This document shows, in pieces, positions 23,513 through 31,109 of a DNA stretch of 64,000 nucleotides. This DNA is from Macrocystis pyrifera (lineage: Eukaryota; Sar; Phaeophyceae; Laminariales; Laminariaceae), in the NCBI GenBank assembly GCA_031763025.1, contig JASSKH010000003.1, positions 12,162,734-12,226,733 on the forward strand, read 5' to 3'. Position 1 is the first letter of the stretch. The number at the start of each line of letters is the position of its first letter. The notes beneath the pieces were generated by a model, which was not told the origin of the DNA, did no database searches, and saw nothing but the letters and a program-made list of their open reading frames with translations. The translations under genes and the position numbers were made by a program.

Positions 23513-26500
23513 TACTCGATATCATTCATGGCCGCAGTCGTTGGGCGTTGCTTGCCTTAGTCATTTGATCATTGACCACGCACCCCTTTCGAGACGGGGC
23601 ACCGTTCCTTCTCCTGATAGAGACATCTCCAACAGTTGAGCGCTCATCACGTTGTTTCCATGTAGTCAATGCAAGTGTTATTTTGTACCAGGCGGTCGGT
23701 ACGACTAGCGCACGAAGGCTGACTTTGGGCCAGGTGGTCTGTAGATTTTCGTTTTTCCAGCGGGTTTTTAGCGCCAGCAGCTGACAGACAACAGCAGCAC
23801 TACGAGCATGACAGCTTCCGATAGGAAACGTACGCCGAGGCAAAAAATGTACCCACGATGAATTTCGTGTACCACAACACCACAACCCACAATACCATAA
23901 CCAACCTACTCGCCGCAACAAAAACTCACTCCGAGCCATCAGCTATTAATAGCGGTTGGCAGTGCTGCTGCTACCGCTGCTGCACGGACTGCTAGCTGCC
24001 GCTTCTGTGGAGTGCAGCTGAGGGCTGCCGCTGCTGCTTTTTTATATGGGTCTCTATGCTTCGTTTGTGTGATTTTCCCCTTCTGTTGTGCTGGTTGCGA
24101 GTAGCGCCGATGTATTTTTGTGTTTCCGCCCGCATTCTGTCAGCACGGACAGCTGCTGCGACTTGACCGCTGGATGTTTTACGTAGCTACTCATCCCACA
24201 CTGATGTTATACGTAGCTCTCCGCAGGCAGTTTTTTTTTTTTTTTCCTGTCGTAACATCGCGTCGTAGGTTAATTCGTATATAGTTTGGGATCAATGAGG
24301 CCTCCTGCTGCGACCAGCGGGAGACTCTCACCCAGGGTTGCTACTCCCCCGTTGATTGTCTGGCAATCAACGCGGCACCTCGTCGCAAAGAGTAGGTACC
24401 GCGGTAAAATAAACACTAACAAACTGATGTCGTTGTCGACGGTACACCTCGCTACCAACGATGGGCGGGCGGAATGGTCTGTTTTTTCCTAGCCTCTTTA
24501 TACTTTGTCGTGCTGTCATAGAGCTGCGATATCGCTCACGAAGTGATACTCAATCACTGCTGTCTCCACATACAACAATGAGGCTTTCCCGAAAAGGGAT
24601 CCACCCTGCTGGCGTCCCCTTTTTTCTGTTCCAGATCACTGTTGTAAAATCGCGTCGTAGGTTAATTCGTGTATGGTTTGGGATCAATGAGGCCTCTCTC
24701 TGCTGCGGCATGAGATCACACCCATACTTGTTGACCCTTCTCTTATCTCATTGTCGTCGCTCGTTTGATGCGTATCCTTTTTGCGGGTTCCTTCTATTCT
24801 TTATTGTCCCCAAACTTGTAGCCTGGTTGATAAGGGGTTCTACTACCGTTGGCTGTTCCGTGGGAACGTCGTGTACGATTTTCTATACCCCTCCGACGGT
24901 GGCACGGCGCTGAGGTATGCGATAGCGGTGTGAGGCTCAGCTACAATGATAGCTGTATGATAACCTCAACTACACACGGTCACTCTCCATTGGCGAACAT
25001 GTTGTGAGCGTTTCAGCGTTTTTTTTTCTTGGGCACTGCTACTTTGCTGCTGCTACTGCTGTGGTGTGAGTGTAACGGTAACCACCGTGCTGTGCTGCTC
25101 TACTGCTTTATATACTCAGTTTTTTTTGTTTTCTGTGTAACCACCAATATCTACACACGGCCCCAGCGCTATAATGCAAACCGTGTCTTAAGCCGAACCA
25201 AATACAAAAGTATAGATGCACGAGCACTTAGGTTGGTTTGGGGCTTTTGCTTATTTCTTGCGTCACCTCCGTTATGAGCAAGCTGGGCGCTATGCGAACC
25301 GATTATTCTAACATGAAAAGTTGTAGGGCTGGCACTGGCACAGTGTGAACTGGTATGAAAAATCTACTGATTGACCTGGCCAGTATATTCGCCAGTGGTT
25401 TATATCTTACGCACGCCGAAGAAACACGCCATAGTATACCGGTAGTACGGAAACCCACTACATGCGTTTCGGGAGAAGAGAGTAGAGGGGAGAGACAACA
25501 ACTGCTGCAATCCAGTGTACTGATTGATTTTGACGACAATATAATCGTTACTGGCTGAGTCAGCCAGTGCTCAACCCTGAAAATTTGCCTATGTTTTTGT
25601 TCAATGAGATGAACGCGATGGCTCCGAAGCGTAGTTGTGTACCTAAACAATTTTGGGGGGCTTTTCAGCGACGCTTTTGCTCTTTCCTTGCCACTCTGTT
25701 CAATTTTTTTTTTTGTGATCACGTGGGGCTTCGTAGCAATGCCTGACAGTACATTCCCAGTGCTCCCCTTCCGTCGCAAGAAACCGTGCACACCCCGTAC
25801 CCCACGTGTGCCGCACGCCTATCAGACTAAGGTCGCACCGTCTCACAGAACGAGCAAAAAAAAGGGCATCTTCGGAAAGTCAGACCACGTCACGCACGCG
25901 TACAGGTGAGCGGGGTGGCCAAGTACTTCTACACGAGAGCTTTGTGCCCATGGTGTGTAGTCTCGCTGCACCCCGCCTCGCCTCGCCTCGTCTCTCCCTA
26001 TCAAGCCGATGTTTGAAGAGAGGAGAGAGGACGAGTTTCAGATAGGTAGTTTTCAAACTGCCGTCGGGTTGAGTCGATGCCCATCGCTTCTAATGTTTTT
26101 TTCCCGCCGCGAGATTTTTTGTTGTTGTTCGCCTGTCCTCGCGCGTGGATGTAAAAAATTCCGTCGCATCGATACGCCGGACTTCCCCCGATGTAGACTG
26201 GAGCCACCACAGGAAGCCGCTGTTTTTCCTTGCCTGTGAAAGGTGGTCCGGCAGGCTCGCAATCTCACGTACTTTTTGCCTCGAATACCCCTCCCTGTCC
26301 GCTGTTCTGGTTGCTTCGTTCGGTCAACGACAACGGCAATTCTTGTTTTTGTTGTTTTTGCATTGTCAACGACGGCTACACTCAGCACGTCCATCTCGAA
26401 CAGGAAAAAAGTGCCAGTAACATGCGTCGTCTTGGACGCCATGCCGAATTCCGCCGACGAATCCATCAAGGTGAAGCCACGGCAAGGTGTATTCAGCGTA

Positions 26501-28631
26501 GCTACGTAGCGCCGCCGCGAGGTATTGTGCTGGATATGTTCGCTTCTTTTTTTTTTTGCAGGTGTTGTGCGCGGTTGTTGCCCCGTTTATGTTTGCAGGG
26601 CATCCCGACCCCGAGGTCGATGCTCATCTCCTAATAGCGATGCAACGAAACGATAATGGTTCTGGTGCCTGTCGTGGTGTGTTAGGTCTCTGCGGAGTAT
26701 TATCCACCGTGTGTGGTGACGGAGAGCGGCAATCACTCGCGTGAGTGTGATTTTGTATTGACACCATCCGCGCGTTCCTGGGGAAGATGCGGTTGTGCTA
26801 CCGAGTTCTAGAGGCCGCTCAATGCGTTGATGTCCGGGAGGTTCTGGCGGCAAGACATTGCTTGTCTCGCACGATATTTATTGACGGAGTTTCACTGTTT
26901 TGGTGGGCTTGGTGCGTGGGTTGCTGCTCGAGGAGACCGCAGCAGTGCCGTGCAGTCCATAATGCCCGTAGGTCGTGCGCGAGGAGAGTGTGCTCCTTCC
27001 TGTTTTTCGACTCTGTGAACAGCTCCCCTCGCTCACTCCCACTGCTCGTAGAACAGGCGTATCAACCGTTTATACGGTATAAGTATTATTTTGCGTCGCC
27101 CCCATGTGGACTGATTTACTCGAGGCTAGCTTTTATTGTAATTGCAATTGCAATTGGCCACACTACTCCCCCGTGTGATGTATATAACTACAATTGGCGC
27201 AATAACAACTAAACTCTTATAACCACTGCGAAGAGAACAAATTTACATGTTGTATATAACCGCGCAAATGTAGGGCTTTGGTCGGGGTAGTGACGGCCGA
27301 AAAACACCTGCATTCACAATTGCGGTCGTCCACCGCGGTCCACTGCTGTAGTCGTATCTTTGCCGTACAAAGCTTGGCCAAAATGTGTTTAGCCGCGGTC
27401 TCATCGCTGGGATGCGAGTCGCCGTCCATCTCTCCCATTGTTGTGACAAGCGGCGAAGAGCCCGAAATCGTTGCTCAAATCTCTCACGCGCGTTGTGGAG
27501 GCTCCAGGCACTGCGCCTTTGGTCATAACCGCTGTCGCACGACACGGGAGTATGGTGTGAACACACCTCGAACGTGAAAGACCACAATACTTGAAATACT
27601 GCGAAGTACGCACACGTGGGACATATCACTATCTAGACCATTTAGATCCTATAACCTGCCATTCTGAGGTGCTGTGCGGAATCTGTATAATACAGACCCA
27701 ACCAAGGAAATATGTCCCGGATCATGAAGATTCCATGCCCCCCAGCCGGCAACAAGAGCTAGATCGTACCTGGTACAGGTCAGGGATCTATCTGCTGTCC
27801 TGGAATATCCAATGTTTATCATCAAGTGGGAATCGATGATCTCTCCAATTTGTGGAAGGATGTACGCCAGATTGACCTCACAGGAGATCCTCCGATCAAC
27901 CGCACTATTACTGGCGACCGCCCTTCTTCGAACAAATCGCACCATACATAGGTATCCCTTGAGCAGCCCGCCTCGTCTAAGGTCCGCGACTCCGTCGCCA
28001 CCACCGACGAGAATCTGGTCATCGCAGCTTTGGATATGTTCGGAGGCGGAGGAGAGGGGGGGAGGGGTGCACCTCCGATGATATATCCTCTGGCAGTGAC
28101 GTGACGACGACATCGGCGGTTGCGAGGGCGACGTCCGCAGGGGAAGCAGCGGCCAGTGCGGTACAAACAGCTGTGGTTGGAGTGGCTAAATCCCCGAGGA
28201 ACCGCCTGGTGAGTGAGCGGCTGTGTTGCACCAATGCCACAATCGTGAGAGCTGTCGCCACGGAACGTGTAGTTTGCCTCGCGTGCGCAACGTTCTCAGG
28301 ATCCAAGTACGTTGTGTATGGCTCCGCACATTCTGTAGACCTCCAAAGAGGACCACGACACGACCAGTTGTCCTCTTCTTTTCTGTTTTGTAGGTGATTT
28401 CTGGAAATCATGCCGCTATCTTAGCTGACCCCCCTCCCCCCCCCCCTCCCCTTTGTGTGCGCTCGGGCCTGCTCTCTGTTTGGGACGGACCGCCTCCTCT
28501 TCGATGGGCAACCGAACGGGAACGACGATAAGGCGTGGGTTGTCACCGTAGCCCCTCAAGAGGAGATTCAGATACCCTTCGAGTACTCGGTGGAGTGGCC
28601 CGTTGGCAAGGAAATTCAGTTCACTTCGTAA
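7276..28631 (+). CDS. copy A: DUF4140/DUF4139 (MuiA-like) protein, 14 exons
   Basis: Member of the family annotated as mucoidy inhibitor MuiA/DUF4139; biochemical role unknown. Exons: 7276-7434, 14666-14788, 16155-16268 (start could be 16158 or 16170), 16661-16872, 17237-17375, 19898-20024, 21416-21528, 21812-22125, 22899-23007, 23313-23459, 25826-25905, 26386-26470, 27952-28208, 28533-28631. Junctions are GT-AG except one GC donor at 23460. About 692 residues: DUF4140 about 24-85, coiled coil 95-170, then DUF4139 from about 240 with WSPSYDLRVDT, YYGRVFQTTTEDWEG, SPGETFQTFLGMDPTIK and the C-terminal FEYSVEWPVGKE. A Gly/Pro/Ala-rich insert (330-420) interrupts DUF4139. ATG 7276 is the first in frame. 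Exon 13 is one base short in a 7-G run (28056-28062), which shifts the frame. No signal peptide or membrane segment. The most diverged of the three paralogs, with introns up to 7.2 kb. Confidence 0.85.
7758..7850 (+). repeat. 93-bp direct repeat, left copy
   Basis: It begins CAGTATTAATATTAACTG and ends CAATGCTCATAGG. The right copy at 9058-9150 lies exactly 1300 bp away and differs at two positions. The pair brackets nested modules 1 and 2. It is much longer than a normal target duplication and lacks TG...CA LTR ends, so a small segmental duplication or recombination between element copies is more likely. Confidence 0.75.
8226..9057 (-). repeat. module 1 plus module 2, minus orientation
   Basis: 8226-8657 is module 1 reversed, complete with the reversed A-box and B-box region at about 8410-8485. 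8660-9057 is module 2 reversed: the reversed GATCAATGAGGCCTC(C)TGCTG head at about 9000-9025, the CCGTCGACAACGACATCAG block, and the GGGACGCCAGCAGGGTGGAT block. Each module ends in GCGATGTTACAACAGT. The two occur side by side here, at 9360-9960, at 24241-24935 and at 56064-56800, so they may be halves of one composite element. Confidence 0.65.
9058..9150 (+). repeat. 93-bp direct repeat, right copy
   Basis: Partner of 7758-7850 with two substitutions. It directly abuts the TGTTACAACAG end of module 2, whereas the left copy follows an unrelated AACAGCAG sequence. This suggests that the module block was inserted into or beside the repeated segment. Confidence 0.75.
9360..9960 (+). repeat. module 2 (9360-9722) followed by module 1 (9727-9960), diverged
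   Basis: The same order as at 24241-24935: the GTGAGGCCTCCTGCTG head, the TTGATT..ATTGCAATCAACGC hairpin, the CCCTCGCTACCAAC block, AAAAGGGGTCCACCC, then TGTTGTAACATTGCG and the module 1 TCTGCTGCGGCATGAGATCA block. It is 3' truncated after the B-box-like region at about 9940. An internal 15-bp duplication (GGCTCTCTCGAAAAG twice) is present. Confidence 0.6.
10098..10451 (-). CDS. coding-like fragment of unknown function, antisense in intron 1 of copy A
   Basis: An open minus-strand frame of 117 codons with protein-like composition (for example TVVVRTNVDCREICDVAAMI and GDLALTLAQMTPNLQAHERA). It begins directly after a CACAG acceptor at 10452, so it may be an internal exon. Downstream it runs into GTGGGGGGGAGG at about 10113-10124, after which another frame (from ..KHHMNGAAMDVLMEYVG) looks more coding-like but has a stop. 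This may be a homopolymer frameshift or a decayed gene cut off by module 1 at about 9960. I do not recognise the family. It could be a transposon-borne gene. Confidence 0.35.
   Translation of the reverse strand: MLQMSVGEGVISNFLFGETLRESSQTVVVRTNVDCREICDVAAMIEYRQEAASIQWALAGGSGFLFSSVLDSGDKGDLALTLAQMTPNLQAHERAASMDHKRYTLQSFRVGGRRSTI
11692..12003 (-). CDS. probable terminal exon of an unknown gene, antisense in intron 1 of copy A
   Basis: The minus-strand frame opens after a possible GAAAG acceptor at 12004 and ends at a TAA at 11692. It encodes about 103 residues, including PLVPEPVHVFVHDIVVEQ, LKRLSTTAVSYLARDETLGK and YNEHLREGVRRLRSVDDLV, with a helical charged middle. The composition is more protein-like than the surrounding intron. 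I could not find a confident upstream exon. Domain unknown. It may belong to the same lost gene or element as 10098-10451, but nothing joins them. Confidence 0.33.
   Translation of the reverse strand, partial: TFDPLVPEPVHVFVHDIVVEQAPSPALAENGRRQCSGAFMQLKRLSTTAVSYLARDETLGKSLRAQYNEHLREGVRRLRSVDDLVPCEMSQPLGAALFLVLFF
12945..13415 (+). mobile_element. poly-C-bounded element, copy in intron 1 of A
   Basis: The left edge is a C-rich run followed by TATATATGTTGGGTTGGCG and TCGGTTGGCAACGACACTG. The right edge is GGGATGCGAGGGTCTATGG, TCATACGACTACGGCCATGC, then a GAGTACCCCCCCC run. It contains the GGTGGAGAACCTTTTCTCCC block and GAGGCAGTTACGTAGTACC shared with the other copies. No ORF of note. It is shorter than the 540-bp copy because of a small deletion before the right end. 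Confidence 0.7.
14666..14788 (+). CDS. copy A exon 2: second half of DUF4140
   Basis: Between a CACAG acceptor and a GTACCT donor, phase 0 at both ends, 41 residues. It reads VELTGLASGFVIVEQSVTVN followed by GSGYCTILDVSFSEK. Copy B's counterpart (42464-42595) reads VELTELPDRSMVDKASVRVK and GSGHCTILHVSYSDEAKK. The GSG.CTIL.VS core is shared and completes the N-terminal domain before the coiled coil. Confidence 0.85.
14895..15020. mobile_element. hAT-like foldback MITE, copy 2 (126 bp)
   Basis: It starts CAGGGCTTTTCACGGGTC and ends with the imperfect complement ACCCGTAAGCAGCCCTT. It is flanked by ACAACAAT (14887-14894) and ACAACAAC (15021-15028), an 8-bp duplication with one change. Between them one CGGGTCGGGTCGGGT array faces a CCCGACCCGACCC array around ATGTCCCTT, a near-complete hairpin. 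It is a deleted relative of the 574-bp element at 4651 and lies in intron 2 of copy A. Confidence 0.78.
15086..15627 (-). mobile_element. poly-C-bounded element, minus orientation, near full length
   Basis: Read on the minus strand it runs from a C15 tract (15613-15627), through ACATGGGTTGGGTTGGCG and TCGGTTGGCAACGACACTG, to GGCATTGTAGGGATGCGAGG, GGCCATGCATGAGATCGAG and a final C run at 15086-15093. At about 540 bp this is the best reference copy. Both ends carry C on the same strand, so these are not inverted repeats. It lies in intron 2 of copy A. Confidence 0.72.
16155..16268 (+). CDS. copy A exon 3: coiled-coil segment
   Basis: It encodes a charged heptad-like stretch (KETEKETVAKKIETLMDEQF, then DLSQQFERSRSMRQ) ending at a GTATGC donor. 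Three in-frame AG acceptors (before 16155, 16158 and 16170) are possible and all keep phase 0. The copy B counterpart (41281-41403) has a different but equally charged sequence. The coil therefore diverges faster than the folded domains. A linker coil between DUF4140 and DUF4139 is usual in the family. Confidence 0.75.
19240..19826 (+). mobile_element. poly-C-bounded element whose left edge is a 66-C tract
   Basis: 19240-19305 is an uninterrupted run of 66 C, followed by TATATATGATATATGGGTTG and the usual GGCGTCGG family sequence. It ends GGCCATGCATGATAGTGAG and a second C run at 19810-19824. The element ends 73 bases before the exon 6 acceptor (19898) of copy A. The C66 tract is by far the longest homopolymer here, and its length should be treated as approximate. 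Confidence 0.72.
19898..20024 (+). CDS. copy A exon 6: core of DUF4139 with the W-P-S-Y-D-L-R motif
   Basis: It encodes VSYLIIGARWSPSYDLRVDT, then NSMSCTYYGRVFQTTTEDWE, the most diagnostic part of DUF4139 (family pattern W.P.YDLR......L.YYG.V.Q.TGEDW). It is 127 bases, the same as 38079-38205 in B and 63089-63215 in C. B and C differ from each other by one residue here, while A differs at about 13. The catalytic or binding role of the motif is not known. Confidence 0.9.
21812..22125 (+). CDS. copy A exon 8: Gly/Ala/Pro-rich linker and return to DUF4139
   Basis: The start is set by the CCCAG acceptor because the frame is closed by a TGA just upstream. The first ~75 residues are low complexity (GGGFFGAAAPGAPSAAGAF, GGGFGCPPPAANPAQSAG, GGEGGGNG). 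The end AAKVAMAQVEGGDCGTGVVS and FAIGNPATV is conserved (B and C: AKPAVAQVESGGG, GAVSFVVG.PAVIK). All three paralogs keep a low-complexity segment here, but each with its own sequence, so this is a fast-evolving flexible insert within DUF4139. Confidence 0.75.
22400..22890 (+). mobile_element. poly-C element, 5'-truncated, ending in C39 beside a splice acceptor
   Basis: It contains the GGTGAAGAACCTTGACTCCC block, GAGGCAGTTACATAGTAC, and the GGGATGCGAGGGTCTATGG right end, then a run of 39 C at 22852-22890. The next bases are ATATGCAG and exon 9 of copy A begins at 22899. The element's C tail thus takes the place of the polypyrimidine tract of that acceptor. Confidence 0.72.
22899..23459 (+). 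CDS. copy A exons 9 and 10 (22899-23007, 23313-23459): DUF4139 strand core
   Basis: Exon 9 encodes GIMKKLTIGVLKFPTEVTHY and VPSKEPAAYLQAK, matching the family's 'Y.V.P....AYL.A' strand. Exon 10 encodes TNNTDYLLLPSDTVSVFLDN and SPGETFQTFLGMDPTIK ('L.PG...VF.DG....PGE.F.L.LG.D..I'). Exon 10 ends AAG followed by GCGAGC, a GC donor; copies B and C have GT at that point (AAG|GTAAAC, AAG|GTGCAC). The minus-oriented poly-G run starts only 25 bases into the following intron. Confidence 0.85.
23485..23625 (-). mobile_element. fragment of the poly-C element, minus orientation, G28 tract
   Basis: 28 G (23485-23512) lead into TACTCGATATCATTCATGG and CCGCAGTCG, the reversed right end of the poly-C element. 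The body is missing, and the sequence continues as the reverse complement of 40400-40490 (GACTAAGGCAAG, CTCGAACGGG). This is a deletion derivative in intron 10 of copy A, and it shows that the 40400-40490 block belongs with the same family. Confidence 0.55.
24241..24935 (+). repeat. modules 2 and 1 in tandem, best-preserved plus-strand pair
   Basis: Module 2 (24241-24640) follows a T-rich run (about 24230-24245) and opens with CATCGCGTCGTAGGTTAATT and GATCAATGAGGCCTCCTGC. Module 1 (24645-24935) opens with the same CGCGTCGTAGGTTAATTCGT and carries GTAGCCTGGTTGATAAGGGG (A-box-like) and GTACGATTTTCTATACCCC (B-box-like). It lies in intron 10 of copy A. The shared head of both modules (about 50 bp) may be where recombination joins them. 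Confidence 0.65.
24936..25825 (+). other. rest of intron 10 of copy A
   Basis: It contains short GCTGCT-rich patches and a 162-codon open frame on the minus strand (25303-25791) with no recognisable domain. A 67-codon plus-strand frame overlaps it. Neither is convincingly coding. Exon 11 of copy A follows at 25826. Confidence 0.4.
27952..28208 (+). CDS. copy A exon 13 with a one-base frame break in a 7-G run
   Basis: It opens after a CATAG acceptor with VSLEQPASSKVRDSVATTDE and NLVIAALDMFGGGGEGG, then needs a shift to read CTSDDISSGSDVTTTSAV and VVGVAKSPRNRL up to the GTGAGT donor. Length is 257, while B has 246 and C has 243, both multiples of three. The break falls in the 7-G run at 28056-28062. 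A one-base undercall would explain it. If real, the protein would end early at the TGA at 28099, losing the last ~48 residues. Confidence 0.75.
28533..28631 (+). CDS. copy A exon 14: C-terminal strand and stop
   Basis: It begins after GATAAG with AWVVTVAPQEEIQIPFEYSV, then EWPVGKEIQFTS and TAA. The AG|GC(N)TGG junction and the E.....FEYSVEWP..KE core are the same in B (31110-31208) and C (55450-55551), and match the family's closing 'W...L.P.E...L.Y.V.YP'. This fixes the end of the gene. Confidence 0.85.
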   Translation, partial: AWVVTVAPQEEIQIPFEYSVEWPVGKEIQFTS

Positions 28632-31109
28632 AACACAGCGTCAAACTGCACCATGTAGTAGGCAGTGGTAGTAGTAGGAGGTGACACACGCAGGCAGCGT
28701 AGTTACACCAGTACACGAAAAACGGTGGCACTCTTTGCTGTGGTCGGTCGTGGTTGCGATTGCTAGTGTGCATGTGCATATACATCATGTAGCAGGTATG
28801 GTTAGTTGGCACCGCGCTGTGCTACATGCAAGCTGCGTAGTGGAGTGTAACCTGTAGTCCCGCAATCGCGACGAAATAGGTGTACGTACAAGTACAGAGC
28901 CGAGAAATGAGTTTATAGGGGGCAAACCAACGTAGGGTTGGAAGCAATACAGGTAGTAGATCTACTGATAGACTGTAGAGAAGGCAGAAAGAACAATGGA
29001 CCCCAGAATCACAACGGTTGCGGTGGGTGTGTAAATTTTGACGTGTCACTGGATCTTGCACCGTGGGCGGCGATGAGGGAGCGTACCGTCCGGCACAATA
29101 GCCACTAAGATGAATTGAGCGGAAAGTGGAAATGGGCTGGATGACTGGGCGGATCGTAAAAATGTGCTATGGATACACCCGGGAATCAGAGCTGGTCCCA
29201 TACACGCAGGAGCATACTTTTACCAATACGCTGGTATCGATTCCATCGCCTCGAGTGAAGCTCCGGCGTCCAAAGCAGGCGCTTTCCGTTTTGACATGCA
29301 TAGCCTTAGATGCGATTCCTTATCGTCACCGCCAGCTGTTGCCCCCCCCCGAATATGCCTGCCATGATGTGCAACAATCACAAGAATGGCCATGGCGAGT
29401 ACTTCGCTGGGTATTGTTGTACGCTCGGTCTTCCGTGTGACGTTCGTTTGCGGGGGACCAGCCGGCTGCGGCAACGGATCGATGAATCGCGTGCCGACGT
29501 TTGTTTGTCGTCTTGCAGGTATTCATTCTCTCTCATGCTTCACGCACTGAACAGCGGGGATTTATTCAGTGCCACAGCGTGAAGCAACAAAATGTGGAGC
29601 AGCAGTTTTGATGCTTAAACAAGCCACTTTTACCTTTGGGACACCAATGAATCCCCCACACAAAGCCACAGCGGCATCACCGAAATCACAAATTTATGGC
29701 TGCACGCAAAAAACAGCAGGGCTGGAATAGTAGCAACGCGGGTTTTACGACACCACGACCCGGACTTCCAACGCCTTGGGCGGGGGGCGGGGGGGGGGCT
29801 GCAGCTCTTGAGCTATTATCAAGTGAGGCCTGTGAACCCTCGACATGTCATCACGCACAAAAAGGCAAAGGCGAGCCCCAAGCAAATCGCCTTCTCGTTG
29901 ACACCAGAGAACCTCTTGCGCCGTAGAGATTATTCAGTGACGTTTGTGGAGTTCGGGTGTTGTTGGTTTGGGCTCGGGACCGTCCCCTTGTGGAGGAACT
30001 GCCATGTGGTTGACGCAAGCATAGAAACGAAAAAAACTTTATAAGGAGGCAGCCATCCTACGTCTATTCGTCGGGCCCAAGTCACGGATCTATAGTAAAA
30101 CGACACCCTTTTGATTCACGTGGTGGTTCGCCTTCCGACTACTGTACGCCGTTTGCTTCACCCGCTGAAAATCGAACGTGATCCCAGGATGTGAAACGAG
30201 ACACAGTTTTTCGTATTGACATGTCCCACGATCCACATACGCTCGGTCGGTGAAGGAGAGAAAAGCTGATCGAGCTATAGTACTTCTCAAACCAATCGTG
30301 ACACTAGTCGGGCTACTGTACTTTTCAAACCAGTCGTGACGCTTGGCCGAGTAACCATCTTGTTCACCCCCCTCCCCCCTTTGTAGGATGCCGCTCTTGA
30401 CGGCGTCTTTGCCATTGATAGAGCCTTACCTTACACTCTATTCGGATCCTCCGATGGAGGAGAAACTACAAGCATTGTCAGAGCGAGGAGATATGTGCAC
30501 CTACAGTACCTCTTATCGCTACACCCACGCCCACGATGGTTCTATCTGCGTCAACGCCGCGAAGCCTTCCACCACCGGAATAAACCCGGGTACATCATAC
30601 GTGGTCTTAAACTAAAGTATACACTACGTACATACCCGTACCCCACATGGTAGCTACCTACGCACGTCGCGGCACCTACAGCACGATATACGTAAACCTT
30701 CACACGTCCTCAGGGATACAAACACTACAAGCTCGCGTGGTAGTCCGACACGAACGTTTTGAGCTACAACATATCGGAACAGCAATGCGTTCGCCCCTTC
30801 GTACGAAAGCTAACACGCTGAAGGGCGAGGAGCAACGCTGCTTCTTGCATTCTACATCACCCCACCAGAACCCAAAGAACAAAGCCTTTGGACCGATGCG
30901 CAAGACAGGTCGAGTACTTTTCGCACCACGTACTGTATAAACTCAAGCCTGCCTCAGATACAACCACCGCCATGAAAAAATCGCGTTAGAAAGAACACGA
31001 CGGATGTTTGGGCGCCGATATACAACATATGGTCAATGTTGAACATCGATGTTTACGATGGGCGCTCTTTGCATCGGCGAGGAAAGCGGCATTTTGTTTT
31101 CGTCGTTTA
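28632..31109. other. convergent intergenic region between copies A and B
   Basis: Both genes end into this 2.5-kb interval. I see no conserved exon, no copy of the named elements and no frame longer than about 105 codons. Small features are a G-rich run at about 29785-29798, a C10 run at 29342-29351, and a stretch of 30600-30950 with open but unrecognisable frames on both strands. It must hold both 3' untranslated regions and the terminators. Confidence 0.5.

Noticed and set aside
22642..23568. 308-codon plus-strand open frame
   Set aside because: It reads through a poly-C element, exon 9 of copy A, an intron and then exon 10 in the wrong frame. The exon model with conserved phases explains the conserved parts better.
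25303..25791. 162-codon minus-strand frame in intron 10 of copy A
   Set aside because: No recognisable domain, an overlapping frame on the other strand, and no splice context. Length alone is not enough in this sequence.
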